Assembly (NCBI GenBank): GCA_964533185.1
Contig: CAZHLD010000017.1
Span: 1-47,531, forward strand
Direction of reading: 5' to 3'
Length of the DNA stretch: 47,531 bases
DNA from: CAZHLD01 sp964533185
GTDB lineage: Bacteria > Acidobacteriota > Terriglobia > Acidiferrales > UBA7541
Made by a program: the position numbers and the translations under genes. Below are positions 16,750-25,127 of the stretch, piece by piece. Positions within the stretch are counted from its first letter, which is position 1, and each line of letters begins with the position of its first letter. Under the pieces are notes generated by a model. It saw nothing but the letters and a program-made list of their open reading frames with translations, made no database searches and was not told the origin of the DNA.

Positions 16750-19530
16750 ATGACGGACGCCAATCAGATCCGCATCAACGAGCTGGCCCGCGAACTCGAG
16801 GTCAAGGCCAAGTTCATCGTCGACTACCTGCCCGAGGTTGGCGTCACCGAGAAGAAGACCCATTCGAGCTCGATTGATCTCGCGGCGGCTGAAAAGGTAC
16901 GCAGGCATTTCTGCGAAGCGGCGGAAGCGGAAACAGCCGCTGAAGCGAAAGCTGCAGCCGACAAAATCGCGCAAGAGGCCGCGGCGAAGGCTGCCCGACT
17001 GCGTCCGCAGCCTGTGCTTGCTCCAGCGGCGCCCGCAACAGCGACACCGGCGGCCCAGGGGCTTGTCCCCGCGGCTGGCGTCAGGACTCCTGCTGCCGCG
17101 GCACCCGGCGCGAAGCAGGTACCTGCGGCAGCAGCTCCGGCCGGCGGGTCCAGGCCGGGCGTCGCGCCGCCAATTGCGGCAAAGCCTCCGGCTGGTGCGC
17201 CCGCCCCGGCGGGCAGGCCCGCCACTCCTGCAACTCTGCGGCCCGCCGCGGCTGCTCCAGCGAGCGTGAGGACCGGCACATCTGCGGGCGCTCCTCCGGG
17301 AAGAGTTCCCCTGCGTCCAACTGGGGCGCCGCCTGCCCAAGCCGGCCGACCAGCCCCGGCGGGCAGGCCCGGCGCACCGGCGATGTTTCGTCCGGCTGCG
17401 GGAGCGCCTGCGGGACGCCCTGGGGCACCGCGTCCGGGCCAGCACCCGATGCGTCCGGGGCAGCGACCTGGCACACCCGGCCGGCCGATGCCTGGCCGAC
17501 CCATGCCCGGCCGACCGATGCGTCCGGGGGGACTCCCCGCGCCCGAGAAGCTTCCAACCAAGGCCGAGCCCGGTAAGCCAATCTATCAACGCAAGCCAGC
17601 GGCGCGCGCGCGACCGACTCTGGACAAGCGTTTTGAGGAGGGCGAGCGCAAGCTGCACCCGGTCCGGGCGCGTCCCGGAGTGGGCGAGCGGCGCGCGATG
17701 CGCATCGAGCCGGTGGCGGTGGTGCCGCGCGAGCCGCGCGAGGTCACCATCACCGAAGGCATCACCGTCCGAGACCTTGCCGAAAAGCTGGATGTGCGCG
17801 CCAGGGACGTGCTGAAGAACCTGCTCGACCGCGGCGTCTTCGCCAGCATCAACCAGGCGCTCGACGTGGCCACGGCCACCAACCTGGCCGAGGCGTTCAG
17901 CGGCATCGTCAAGGTCATCTCGTTCGAAGAAGAGGTGGTTCAGGAGGTCCACAAGGAAGAGAAGGCCGAGAACCTCCAGCCGCGGCCGCCGGTGGTGACC
18001 GTGATGGGGCACGTGGACCACGGCAAGACGAGCCTGCTCGATGTCATTCGCGAAGCCGATGTGGCGGGAGGCGAGGCGGGTGGCATCACGCAACATATCG
18101 GCGCGTACAAAGTTCCCGTGGACGGCAAGAGCGTGGTGTTCGTGGATACGCCGGGCCACGAGGCCTTCACGCGGATGCGGGCGCGCGGCGCGAAAGTGAC
18201 CGATATCGTCGTGCTGGTGGTGGCCGCCGACGACGGCGTGATGCCTCAGACGCAGGAAGCCATTGACCACGCCAGGGCCGCCGGCGTGCCCATCCTGGTG
18301 GCCATCAACAAGATTGATAAGCCCGAAGCGCAGGTGGAGCGCGTGAAGCGGCAACTCTCCGACCGCGGGTTGATGCCCGAAGAGTGGGGCGGCGAGACGG
18401 TGGTGGTGGAGGTCTCGGCAAAAGAGAAGAAGAACATCGAGAAGCTGCTGGAAATGATCCTGCTGGTGGCCGAGATGCGCGAACTGAAGGCCAACCCCAA
18501 GGCACCCGCCGCCGGCACGGTGCTGGAGTCGCGGGTGGACAAGGGTCGCGGCCCGGTGGCCACGGTGCTGGTGCAGAACGGCACGCTGCACACCGGCGAT
18601 GTGTTTATTTGCGGCGCGGTGTACGGCAAGGTCCGCGCGATGTTTGACGACCACGGCCGGACGGTGAAGCAGGCGGGGCCCTCCTCGCCGGTCGAGGTGC
18701 TCGGTCTGCAAGGCGTGCCGGGGGCTGGCGACCAGTTCCAGGTGGCCGACGAAGCCAGGGCCCGTCACATCGTCGAATACCGGCAGTCCAAGCTGCGTGA
18801 AGCCTCGCTGGCGCGGTCGGCCGGAGCGCGCATCACGCTCGACCAACTGCACGAGCAGCTCAAGGCCGGCGACGTGAAGGAACTGCCCATCGTCATCAAG
18901 GCCGACGTGCAGGGCTCGGTGGAAGTGCTGAGCGAGATGCTGCCGAAGCTTTCCACCGAGCAGGTGAAGCTGAAGATCATCCACGCCAGCGTCGGGGCCG
19001 TAACGGAGACGGACGTGCTGCTGGCCTCGGCCTCCAACGCCATCATCATCGCCTTCGGCGTGCGGCCGGAACGCAAGGGCGCCGAACTGGCCCAGCAGGA
19101 AAACGTGGATATCCGCGCGCACACAATTATTTACGAGGTCAGCGACGAGCTCAAAAAAGCGATGGAAGGGCTGCTGGCGCCGGTCTTCAAGGAGAACTTC
19201 CTGGGCCGGGCCGAGGTGCGGAATACGTTCCGCATCAAGGGCGTGGGCATGATTGCGGGTTGCTACGTGCAAGAAGGGGTCCTCAAGCGCGATGCCGAAG
19301 TGCGCGTGGTCCGCGACGGCGTGGTGGCCTACACCGGGCGCATCAGCTCGCTGCGGCGGTTCAAAGAGGACGTGGGCGAAGTGCGCTCGGGCTTCGAGTG
19401 CGGCGCGAGCATCTCCAATTTCAACGACGTGAAAGTCGGCGACGTGCTCGAGTGCTACAAGATGGAGCGCGTTGTCGTCGCCAGTGCGGACGTGCCCTAT
19501 GAGACGCTCGGAGCAAGGGGGCGGTCCTGA
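16750..19530 (+). CDS. infB: Translation initiation factor IF-2
   Basis: GTPase that places initiator tRNA on the 30S subunit and promotes subunit joining. An IF2-N domain (INELARELEVKAKFIVDYL) is followed by a long Ala/Pro/Gly/Arg-rich linker (about 60-300) with a local PGRPM triplication, a second N-domain (TVRDLAEKLDVRARDVLKNL), and the G domain: GHVDHGKTS, DTPGHEAF, NKID and a SAK box. Domains II to IV complete the 926 residues. The canonical C-terminus FNDVKVGDVLECYK is followed by about 20 extra residues. It begins 12 bases after nusA. A second IF2-like tail fragment lies directly downstream in another frame. Confidence 0.96.
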   Translation: MTDANQIRINELARELEVKAKFIVDYLPEVGVTEKKTHSSSIDLAAAEKVRRHFCEAAEAETAAEAKAAADKIAQEAAAKAARLRPQPVLAPAAPATATPAAQGLVPAAGVRTPAAAAPGAKQVPAAAAPAGGSRPGVAPPIAAKPPAGAPAPAGRPATPATLRPAAAAPASVRTGTSAGAPPGRVPLRPTGAPPAQAGRPAPAGRPGAPAMFRPAAGAPAGRPGAPRPGQHPMRPGQRPGTPGRPMPGRPMPGRPMRPGGLPAPEKLPTKAEPGKPIYQRKPAARARPTLDKRFEEGERKLHPVRARPGVGERRAMRIEPVAVVPREPREVTITEGITVRDLAEKLDVRARDVLKNLLDRGVFASINQALDVATATNLAEAFSGIVKVISFEEEVVQEVHKEEKAENLQPRPPVVTVMGHVDHGKTSLLDVIREADVAGGEAGGITQHIGAYKVPVDGKSVVFVDTPGHEAFTRMRARGAKVTDIVVLVVAADDGVMPQTQEAIDHARAAGVPILVAINKIDKPEAQVERVKRQLSDRGLMPEEWGGETVVVEVSAKEKKNIEKLLEMILLVAEMRELKANPKAPAAGTVLESRVDKGRGPVATVLVQNGTLHTGDVFICGAVYGKVRAMFDDHGRTVKQAGPSSPVEVLGLQGVPGAGDQFQVADEARARHIVEYRQSKLREASLARSAGARITLDQLHEQLKAGDVKELPIVIKADVQGSVEVLSEMLPKLSTEQVKLKIIHASVGAVTETDVLLASASNAIIIAFGVRPERKGAELAQQENVDIRAHTIIYEVSDELKKAMEGLLAPVFKENFLGRAEVRNTFRIKGVGMIAGCYVQEGVLKRDAEVRVVRDGVVAYTGRISSLRRFKEDVGEVRSGFECGASISNFNDVKVGDVLECYKMERVVVASADVPYETLGARGRS

Positions 19531-19532
19531 CC

Positions 19533-19601
19533 GTGCAGCTCAAGAGGGGCGACATTCTCGAGTGTTTCAACATCCAGAAACTGGCAGCCGGCGCCGCGTA
19601 G
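19533..19601 (+). pseudogene. Vestigial second IF-2 C-terminus
   Basis: Twenty-two codons ending in TAG read VQLKRGDILECFNIQKL..., which resembles the infB end VKVGDVLECYKMERV located 100 bases earlier, and the usual IF-2 terminus. The frame differs from infB. It may be a partial tandem duplication, or infB may have suffered a frameshift near its end. Too short for a firm call. Confidence 0.4.
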
Positions 19602-19647
19602 CGGAGTCCGAGCTCCCTGCGTTCCGCCGCCCGCCACAACCACGAAC

Positions 19648-19929
19648 ATGCCCATCGGTCTGCTCACCCTGGAAATACACCTCCCGGAAGCGCGCTCGCT
19701 GAAGGACAAGCGCCAGGTCCTGCGCAGCCTGAAAGAGCGGTTGCGCGGGCAGTTCAACGTGGCCGTGGCCGAGATGGACCACCAGGAGCTGTGGCAGCGC
19801 GCGGTGGTCGGCGTGGTGAGCCTGTCGGGCGAAGCTGCGCACCTGGAGCAGTCGCTCCAGGCGGTGGCCGCTGAGGCGGAGCGCCAGCTTGGACGCGACC
19901 TGGTGTCGCAAGAGATCGAAATTTTCTGA
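19648..19929 (+). CDS. ylxP: YlxP-like DUF503 protein
   Basis: A 93-residue protein of the DUF503/YlxP family, usually encoded between infB and rbfA as here. The start MPIGLLTLEIHLPEARSLKDKRQVLRSL and the segment FNVAVAEMDHQELWQRAVVGVV are diagnostic. Function is not firmly established; its location and small ferredoxin-like fold suggest a role linked to ribosome assembly or RNA. Members usually end in EIEIF-like strands, as this one does (VSQEIEIF). Confidence 0.88.
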   Translation: MPIGLLTLEIHLPEARSLKDKRQVLRSLKERLRGQFNVAVAEMDHQELWQRAVVGVVSLSGEAAHLEQSLQAVAAEAERQLGRDLVSQEIEIF

Positions 19930-19952
19930 CGCGGAACTGCGGACAGCTCACC

Positions 19953-20321
19953 ATGACCGTCGCGGGCCATCGCCACGAGCGCATCGCTGAAGAGATTCGT
20001 CACGAAATCAGCGCCATGCTGGCGGGCGAGCTGAAGGACCCGCGGCTGGCCGGCCTGGCGACCGTCACCGAGGTGCGCGTCTCGCCTGACCTGAAACAGG
20101 CGCGCGTGTACGTCAGCGTACTGGGCACCGGGGCGGAACAGACTTCGACGATCAATGGGCTGACCGCCGCGGCCGGCTTCATCCGTCACGAGCTCACCGA
20201 GCGGCTGCAACTGCGCCGCGCGCCGGAGATGCACTTCGTGTTGGACCGCTCCGAAGAGTACGGCCAACGCATCGAGGAGCTCCTGCGCCAATCGAAAAAA
20301 GCTGAATCGACGGATGACTGA
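19953..20321 (+). CDS. rbfA: 30S ribosome-binding factor RbfA
   Basis: Late 30S assembly factor that interacts with the 5' end of 16S rRNA. The 122 residues show the KH-like fold with RHERIAEEIRHEISAML, the conserved LKDPRLAGLATVTEVRVSPDLKQA split across helix and strands, ARVYVSVLG, GFIRHELTERLQLRRAPEM and a final LDRSEEYGQRIEELL. It starts 23 bases after ylxP and ends 23 bases before truB, in the canonical order. Nothing is unusual. Confidence 0.94.
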   Translation: MTVAGHRHERIAEEIRHEISAMLAGELKDPRLAGLATVTEVRVSPDLKQARVYVSVLGTGAEQTSTINGLTAAAGFIRHELTERLQLRRAPEMHFVLDRSEEYGQRIEELLRQSKKAESTDD

Positions 20322-20344
20322 CGAAAGAAACTGACACTCTCTTG

Positions 20345-21319
20345 ATGGTTCGCCAACCCCAACCTCCGGCCTTCGACGGCGCGCTGGTGATCAACAAGCC
20401 GGCGGGCAAGACGTCGCACGACGTGGTCGAAGCCGTGCGCCACATCGTCGGCTTCCGGCAGGTGGGCCACCTGGGCACGCTCGACCCGCTGGCCACCGGC
20501 GTGCTGGTGCTGCTGCTCGGACGCGCGACGCGACTGGCGCAGTTCTACACTGGCCGGCGCAAGCGCTACACCGTGGCGGTGCGGTTTGGATTTGCCACGG
20601 ACACCTATGACGCCGACGGCACTGCCCAAGGGCCGGACACCGCGCCGCAACTCGAGCGCGAGGCCGTCGAGCGGCTGGCCGCGCCGTTCCTCGGCCGCTT
20701 CTCGCAGATGCCGCCGCCCTACTCCGCCAAGAAAGTACACGGCAAGCCGGCGCATGAGTTGGCGCGCAAGAAAAAGCCGGTGGAGCTGAAGCCGGTGGAA
20801 GTGGAAGTGTACGAGTGCCGCGTTACTGGCGTGGAAGGCTCGACGGCGCGGCTGGTTATTGAGTGCGGGGCGGGCACCTACATCCGCGCGCTGGCGCACG
20901 AAATGGGCCAGCAGCACGGCGCGGGCGCGCACCTGGCGGAGATTGTACGCACGGCTGTGGGCGAGTTCACGCTCGACCAGGCGGTGGCGCTCGAAGAGCT
21001 GCAGCAAGCGGCGCAACAGGCGCGCCTGGGCGACTTCGTGCTGCCGCTCGCGGCACTGCTGCCGGACCTGCCGCGGGTCACGGTGTTGCCTGTGGTCGAG
21101 CGCCGCGTGCGCCACGGCACGCGTTTCAACATCCAGATTGCGCAGATCCAGCCCGGGCGCGTGAACACGCCGCAGGGCGCGCCCGAGCAGCTCGATGGCG
21201 GCGACTGGAAGCCGGCGCGATTGCGCGTTTTCGGCCAGCAGGAGAAGTTGATCGCCATCGCAGAAGCGGTGGTGCCCCGCACCTACCAGCCGATTGTGGT
21301 CCTCGAAGCGGAACCGTAA
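20345..21319 (+). CDS. truB: tRNA pseudouridine(55) synthase TruB
   Basis: Converts U55 in the T-loop of tRNAs to pseudouridine. The N-terminal GALVINKPAGKTSHDVV and the catalytic segment GHLGTLDPLATGVLVLLLG, whose Asp is the nucleophile, are intact. KRYTVAVRFGFATDTYDADG and YSAKKVHGKPAHELAR follow, and then the thumb region CGAGTYIRALAHEMG. A C-terminal PUA-like part runs to the end. ATG 20345 is preferred over the TTG just before it. It is the last gene of the rimP operon here; the usual rpsO/pnp neighbours are absent, replaced by a convergent secretin gene. Confidence 0.95.
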   Translation: MVRQPQPPAFDGALVINKPAGKTSHDVVEAVRHIVGFRQVGHLGTLDPLATGVLVLLLGRATRLAQFYTGRRKRYTVAVRFGFATDTYDADGTAQGPDTAPQLEREAVERLAAPFLGRFSQMPPPYSAKKVHGKPAHELARKKKPVELKPVEVEVYECRVTGVEGSTARLVIECGAGTYIRALAHEMGQQHGAGAHLAEIVRTAVGEFTLDQAVALEELQQAAQQARLGDFVLPLAALLPDLPRVTVLPVVERRVRHGTRFNIQIAQIQPGRVNTPQGAPEQLDGGDWKPARLRVFGQQEKLIAIAEAVVPRTYQPIVVLEAEP

Positions 21320-21330
21320 GCAGCGTTCGC

Positions 21331-21458
21331 GGTCAGCCTACAGCCCTCAGCTTTCAGCCTACAGGCTCCAATGGTGACATCGAAGAGTGTCATGAGGCTC
21401 TACAGTCTTACTCTGTTTTGAAAGCTGAAAGCTGAGGGCTGAAAGCTGAAGGCTATTA
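21331..21458. repeat. Inverted pair of heptamer repeats between truB and the secretin gene
   Basis: Left arm: 7-base units GGTCAGC, CTACAGC, CCTCAGC, TTTCAGC, CTACAGG (21331-21365). Right arm, in opposite orientation: GCTGAAA, GCTGAGG, GCTGAAA, GCTGAAG (21424-21451). An 18-base stretch (21341-21358) is perfectly complementary to 21424-21441. Placed between convergent genes, it could form a large hairpin and act as a two-way terminator. Confidence 0.7.
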
Positions 21459-24400
21459 CTACGGGCGGGAGGCTCCACCTTCGCTGCCGGCGTAGATGGA
21501 GCGGTTGGTGCGCGGCGCCAGGCGCAGCAGGCGCGGCGTGATCAAGATGAGCAGCTCGGTTTCGCGCGCGGAGGTGTCGCGCTTGCCCATCACCCGCGGG
21601 ATGCCCGGCCATCCGGAGACCGAGCCGGTCTCATCGGTCTGCATGATTCCGGATAGAACGGTGGTTTCTCCTTCCTTTACGCGCAGGGTCTGCTTGATGG
21701 TGCGGTTGGANNNNNNNNNNNNNNNNNNNNNNNNNNNNNNNNNNNNNNNNNNNNNNNNNNNNNNNNNNNNNNNNNNNNNNNNNNNNNNNNNNNNNNNNNN
21801 NNNNNNNNNNGAACGGTGGTTTCTCCTTCCTTTACGCGCAGGGTCTGCTTGATGGTGCGGTTGGAGATGATCGGGATACCGTTGAGCGCCGTGCCGGCGA
21901 GGCGGCGGATTTCAAACTCCATTTGGAGCGTGACCTCGCCGTCATTGTGGATGCGCGGCGTGGCAATTACCTTGAGGCCGAGGTCAATGTATTCAGACGC
22001 CGGAAACGGCGTTTGCTGGGAGAACTGGGCCGCCAGTGCGGCGGTGGCGGCGGGGTTCAGAATCACCGAGACAGTGTCTGAGCCGGAGTTGGCGGTGGCC
22101 AAGTCGATGCGCCCGTCGTTGCTGAAATCGGCCACGGCGAGCGAAACCGGGGCATTGCCCGTTCCCAGGTCGAAGCGCGGGCCGAGGGTGCCGTCGCCGA
22201 TGCCAATGAAGATGGAAAAATTGTTGGAGTCGCGGTTGGTGACCACCAGGTCGAGCGGCGCGTCGCCGGAGAAATTGCCGGCCGCCACGGCGCTGGGGGC
22301 GGCGCCAGTGGTGAAATCCGTCTTGGGGCCAAAGGTGCCGTCGCCATTGCCGAGCAGGATGGAGACGGTGTCGGCGAGTTGGTTGGTGACGGCGAGGTCG
22401 AAGATGCCGTCGGCGCTGAGATCGCCGGCATCGATCGCACTGGGGCCGTTGCCGGTGGGGAATTCGGTGCTGGTGCCGAAGGTGCCAGTGCCATTGCCGA
22501 GCAGGATGGAGACGGTGTTGTCCTGCTGATTGATGACGGCCAGATCCAGGCGGCCATCGGCGTTGAAGTCGCGAGTGATCACAGCGACGGGGTTTCTCCC
22601 CACCGAGAAGTCCTTCTTGGGGCCAAACGTGCCGTTGCCATTCCCCAGCAGAATAGAGACTGTGTTCCCGACTTCGTCCGGGTCAAGCGGGTTCAGCTTT
22701 CCTTGCTGGTTGGCGATGGCCAGGTCGAGTTTGCCATCGGCGTTGAAATCGCCGACGGCGATCGAGTTTGGTCCGGTGCCGGCGGGGAAATCGGTCCTGG
22801 GGCCGAAGGTGCCGTCGCCGTTGCCGAGCAGGATGGAAACAGTGTTGTCGGCAGAATTGGCGACGGCCAGGTCGCGCTTGTTGTCGTTGTTGATGTTGAA
22901 GTCGCCGGTGGCGACGGCGCGGGGCTGAGTGCCGGTGGCAAAGTCGGTTTTTGTGCCGAAGAAGCCGATGCCGGTGCCGAGAAGAATGGAGACGTTGCCG
23001 GTGGAGACGATGCCGCCGCCGCTGGTGGCATCGGGGTCGGTTTGCGCATATGTGAAGGTCGTCGTGGACAGCACAGCCGCGATCGTAAACGTGCCGTTAA
23101 AACTGCTGTCGGAAACCCCGCTGATCGTGACGCTCTGGCCGGTGCCCAAGCCGTGCGGCGATGTCGTGGTGATGGTTACAACGTTGGCGGCGCGGACGGC
23201 ACCGCTGCTGGATGCGATGGTGGCCGCCGAGCCCTGATTGGCGACGGCCAGGTCTGCGACGTTATCACCGCTGAAGTCTGCCTCGACAACCGAAACGGGA
23301 TTGTCGCCGGTGGCGAAGTCGAAGCGCGCGATCACGCCGGACGTATTGACCAGAAGAGCAGGCGTGAGCGTCAGGCTGGGCGAGAGGACGGCCAGGCTGA
23401 TGGGGAAGCGGTCGCCGACGAAGAAGGTGGCCGGCTGCGAGTCCTGCGCGCGCATCAAGACGCGCCGGGCATTGCGCACCAGGCTGAACGTCTCGGAAAA
23501 ATCAGCCGCCGCGCCGGGCAGGGTGGCCAGAAAGCGCGTCTGGCCGCCGCCAAAGACGATAAATGGCGGGAGCAAATTCCCGGTGCCAATCGTGGTCGAA
23601 CCGAAGATGCGCTGAATGACGCGCTGCAGGCCCTCGAAGGAGCCCAGCGCTTCGGTGATGGCCTGCGGAGAGAGCGTGAAGACGCGGGCCGTGGTGGGCG
23701 GGGAGATGCCGAGCTGCTGTGCCTTGTTGCGGTCGAGCTCGAGCAATTCGACTTCGAGCATCATCTCGGCCGGAGCCTGTTCGAGCTCTTCGATCAGCGC
23801 CATGGCCACAGCGACGTTTTCGGGCGTGTCGCGCAGGGTAAGCGTGCGGCTGCGGGTGTCGAGGTCGGTGCGAGTGATGCCGGCAATCTCGCGCACCAAG
23901 CGCGTGATTTCGGTCATGCGGTCCACCGAGGTTGCGTTGGAGAGAGGAACGGTGCGGGTCACCTGCGGAGCGTAGTCCTTGCGCTTTTGCGGCGTGTTCT
24001 CGGCGACAAAAAGACTGTGAGCGTCCATGGCCCGCCAGAAAGAGTCGGTCTGAAGGGCCAGCATCTGCATCGCCGTCGAGAAACCCACGCCGTTAATGCG
24101 CAGGCGAACAGGGCGCGAGGGCATGTCCCCATCGAAGAGGGCCTTCAGGCCAAACTTGTTGGCGACTTCTTCGTAGGCGCCGCGCGTGTCGCCGCGGAAG
24201 TCGAAATCGCGCGTGCCCGGCTGGGGCTGCACCCTGGGGGGTGCGGTGGCGTAGCCTGCGGCGGCCTGCTTGTGTTTTTCAACGAGTGGTGCCAGTTGCG
24301 CCAGACGCTCACGCGCCACCGAATAGCCCGGGTCTTTCTCAAGAGCCGACTTCAGCTCCGCAGCGGCCTGATCGGGGCGGCCGGCCAGGGCCGCGCGCTC

Positions 24401-24718
24401 GGCCTGGTCGGTGTGACGTTCGACCAAGCGGAAGCGGGCCAGCTCCCGACGCAGGGCGTACTCCGCCTCGCCGGGGGCGTAGCGGGCGGCCTCCCCGTAG
24501 GCCTCGAAGGCGCGGGGCCAGTCCGCGGCCTGCTCGAGGCGCAGGCCCTGCTCATACGCCTTGCGGGCCTTGCGGGTATCGGGCTTGACGCGCATGGCGG
24601 CCGGAGGCTCGGCCGGGGCAGGGGATTGCCCGGTGAGGACCGCGGTGGAAAGGCAGAGCGCGACGGTCAGGGCGAGAGCAAACCGGCCATGGCGGGGAGT
24701 TTGCATGGCATCCACCAT
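21459..24718 (-). CDS. Secretin with an inserted seven-repeat FG-GAP propeller
   Basis: Outer-membrane secretin of the GspD/PilQ class. A signal peptide is followed by TPR-like helices (about residues 40-160), a short N0/STN-like domain (FDFRGDTRGAYEEVANKFGL), a NolW-like region (TRTVPLSNATSVDRM ... TLTLRDTPENVAVAM), and the start of the secretin domain (MMLEVELLELDRNKAQQLGI). After FFVGDRFPISLAVLSPSL comes an FG-GAP insertion (about 447-887; plus coordinates 22055-23380). The secretin then resumes with YIDLGLKVIATPRIHNDGEV and ends with the ETELLILITPRLLR signature. 100 N at 21711-21810 flanked by an identical 55-mer are artefactual; without them the gene is one frame of 1034 codons. No pilus or type II genes lie nearby. 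Confidence 0.85.
21711..21810. other. Assembly gap (100 N) with duplicated 55-base flanks
   Basis: Bases 21656-21710 recur exactly at 21811-21865. Removing 155 bases joins the secretin body to its conserved C-terminus in one frame, which confirms that nothing is missing. Confidence 0.9.
23003..23227 (-). repeat. In-frame domain cassette, copy 4 (splits an FG-GAP repeat)
   Basis: Encodes ATIASSSGAVRAANVVTITT to TSGGGIVS, the same cassette as the three copies in the 9358-13365 gene. It sits between DFSGDNVADLAVANQGS and NVSILLGTGIGFFG, which are contiguous in all the other FG-GAP repeats of this protein (for example LAVANSADNTVSILLGNG). Confidence 0.7.
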
Positions 24719-24756
24719 TCTAGCGGGTGGCTTAGTAAGCAGAGGAGGTTATTTCC

Positions 24757-24815
24757 TTGACGAGTTACGTCCGGGAGGGTAGACTGGAACTGGTAGTTGC
24801 AAATTAGTTGCAACT
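24757..24815 (+). promoter_or_regulatory. feoAB promoter with Fur-like operator
   Basis: TTGACG (24757-24762) and TAGACT (24780-24785) are 17 bases apart. Just downstream, at the expected transcription start, lies a perfect inverted repeat AGTTGCAA-ATTAG-TTGCAACT (24795-24815). TTGCAA half-sites with a 5-base spacer resemble operators of Fur-family regulators (Fur/Mur/Irr type). Iron-dependent repression is the natural inference. Confidence 0.65.
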
Positions 24816-24827
24816 GGAAACCACCCC

Positions 24828-25127
24828 ATGAGCCGTCAGAAAAAACCGGTGCCCGCCGCACCCCACAAATCGCACACCGCTTCGACCCTCTCCCAGCTCC
24901 GCGAGGGCGAACAGGGAGTGCTCGACCGCCTGGAGCTTTCTCTCGATGAAGCGCAACGCATGATGGAGCTCGGATTTGTCCCCGGCGCGCGAGTCACTGC
25001 GGCACGCTCGGCGCCCGGCGGGGACCCCCGCGTGTACCGCGTAGATGGTTCGGAGATCGCCATGCGCCGCGAAACGGCCGCCTGCCTGAAGCTGCGGCGG
25101 CCAATTTCGGTTCGGACCGCTCCATGA
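24828..25127 (+). CDS. feoA: Ferrous iron transport protein FeoA
   Basis: Small cytoplasmic SH3-like partner of the FeoB ferrous iron permease. The 99 residues contain LSQLREGEQGVLDRLELS, the conserved RMMELGFVPGARVTAARSAP and a final strand with IAMRRETAACLKLR. An N-terminal extension of about 20 residues is polar. The stop overlaps the feoB start (ATGA at 25124), so the two are translationally coupled. The promoter upstream carries a Fur-like operator. No clear Shine-Dalgarno precedes the ATG. Confidence 0.9.
   Translation: MSRQKKPVPAAPHKSHTASTLSQLREGEQGVLDRLELSLDEAQRMMELGFVPGARVTAARSAPGGDPRVYRVDGSEIAMRRETAACLKLRRPISVRTAP

Noticed and set aside
17440..17540. Repeated PGRPM units in IF-2 as a possible peptide core
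   Set aside because: They lie in the flexible linker of an intact infB, where such low-complexity repeats are normal.
16342..19272. A 976-codon open frame antisense to nusA/infB
   Set aside because: It is a by-product of high GC codon use opposite infB; it contains no known domain, and infB is unequivocal.
22379..24760. A 793-codon plus-strand frame opposite the secretin gene
   Set aside because: Antisense shadow of the FG-GAP and secretin coding sequence; Gly/Asp-rich without motifs.
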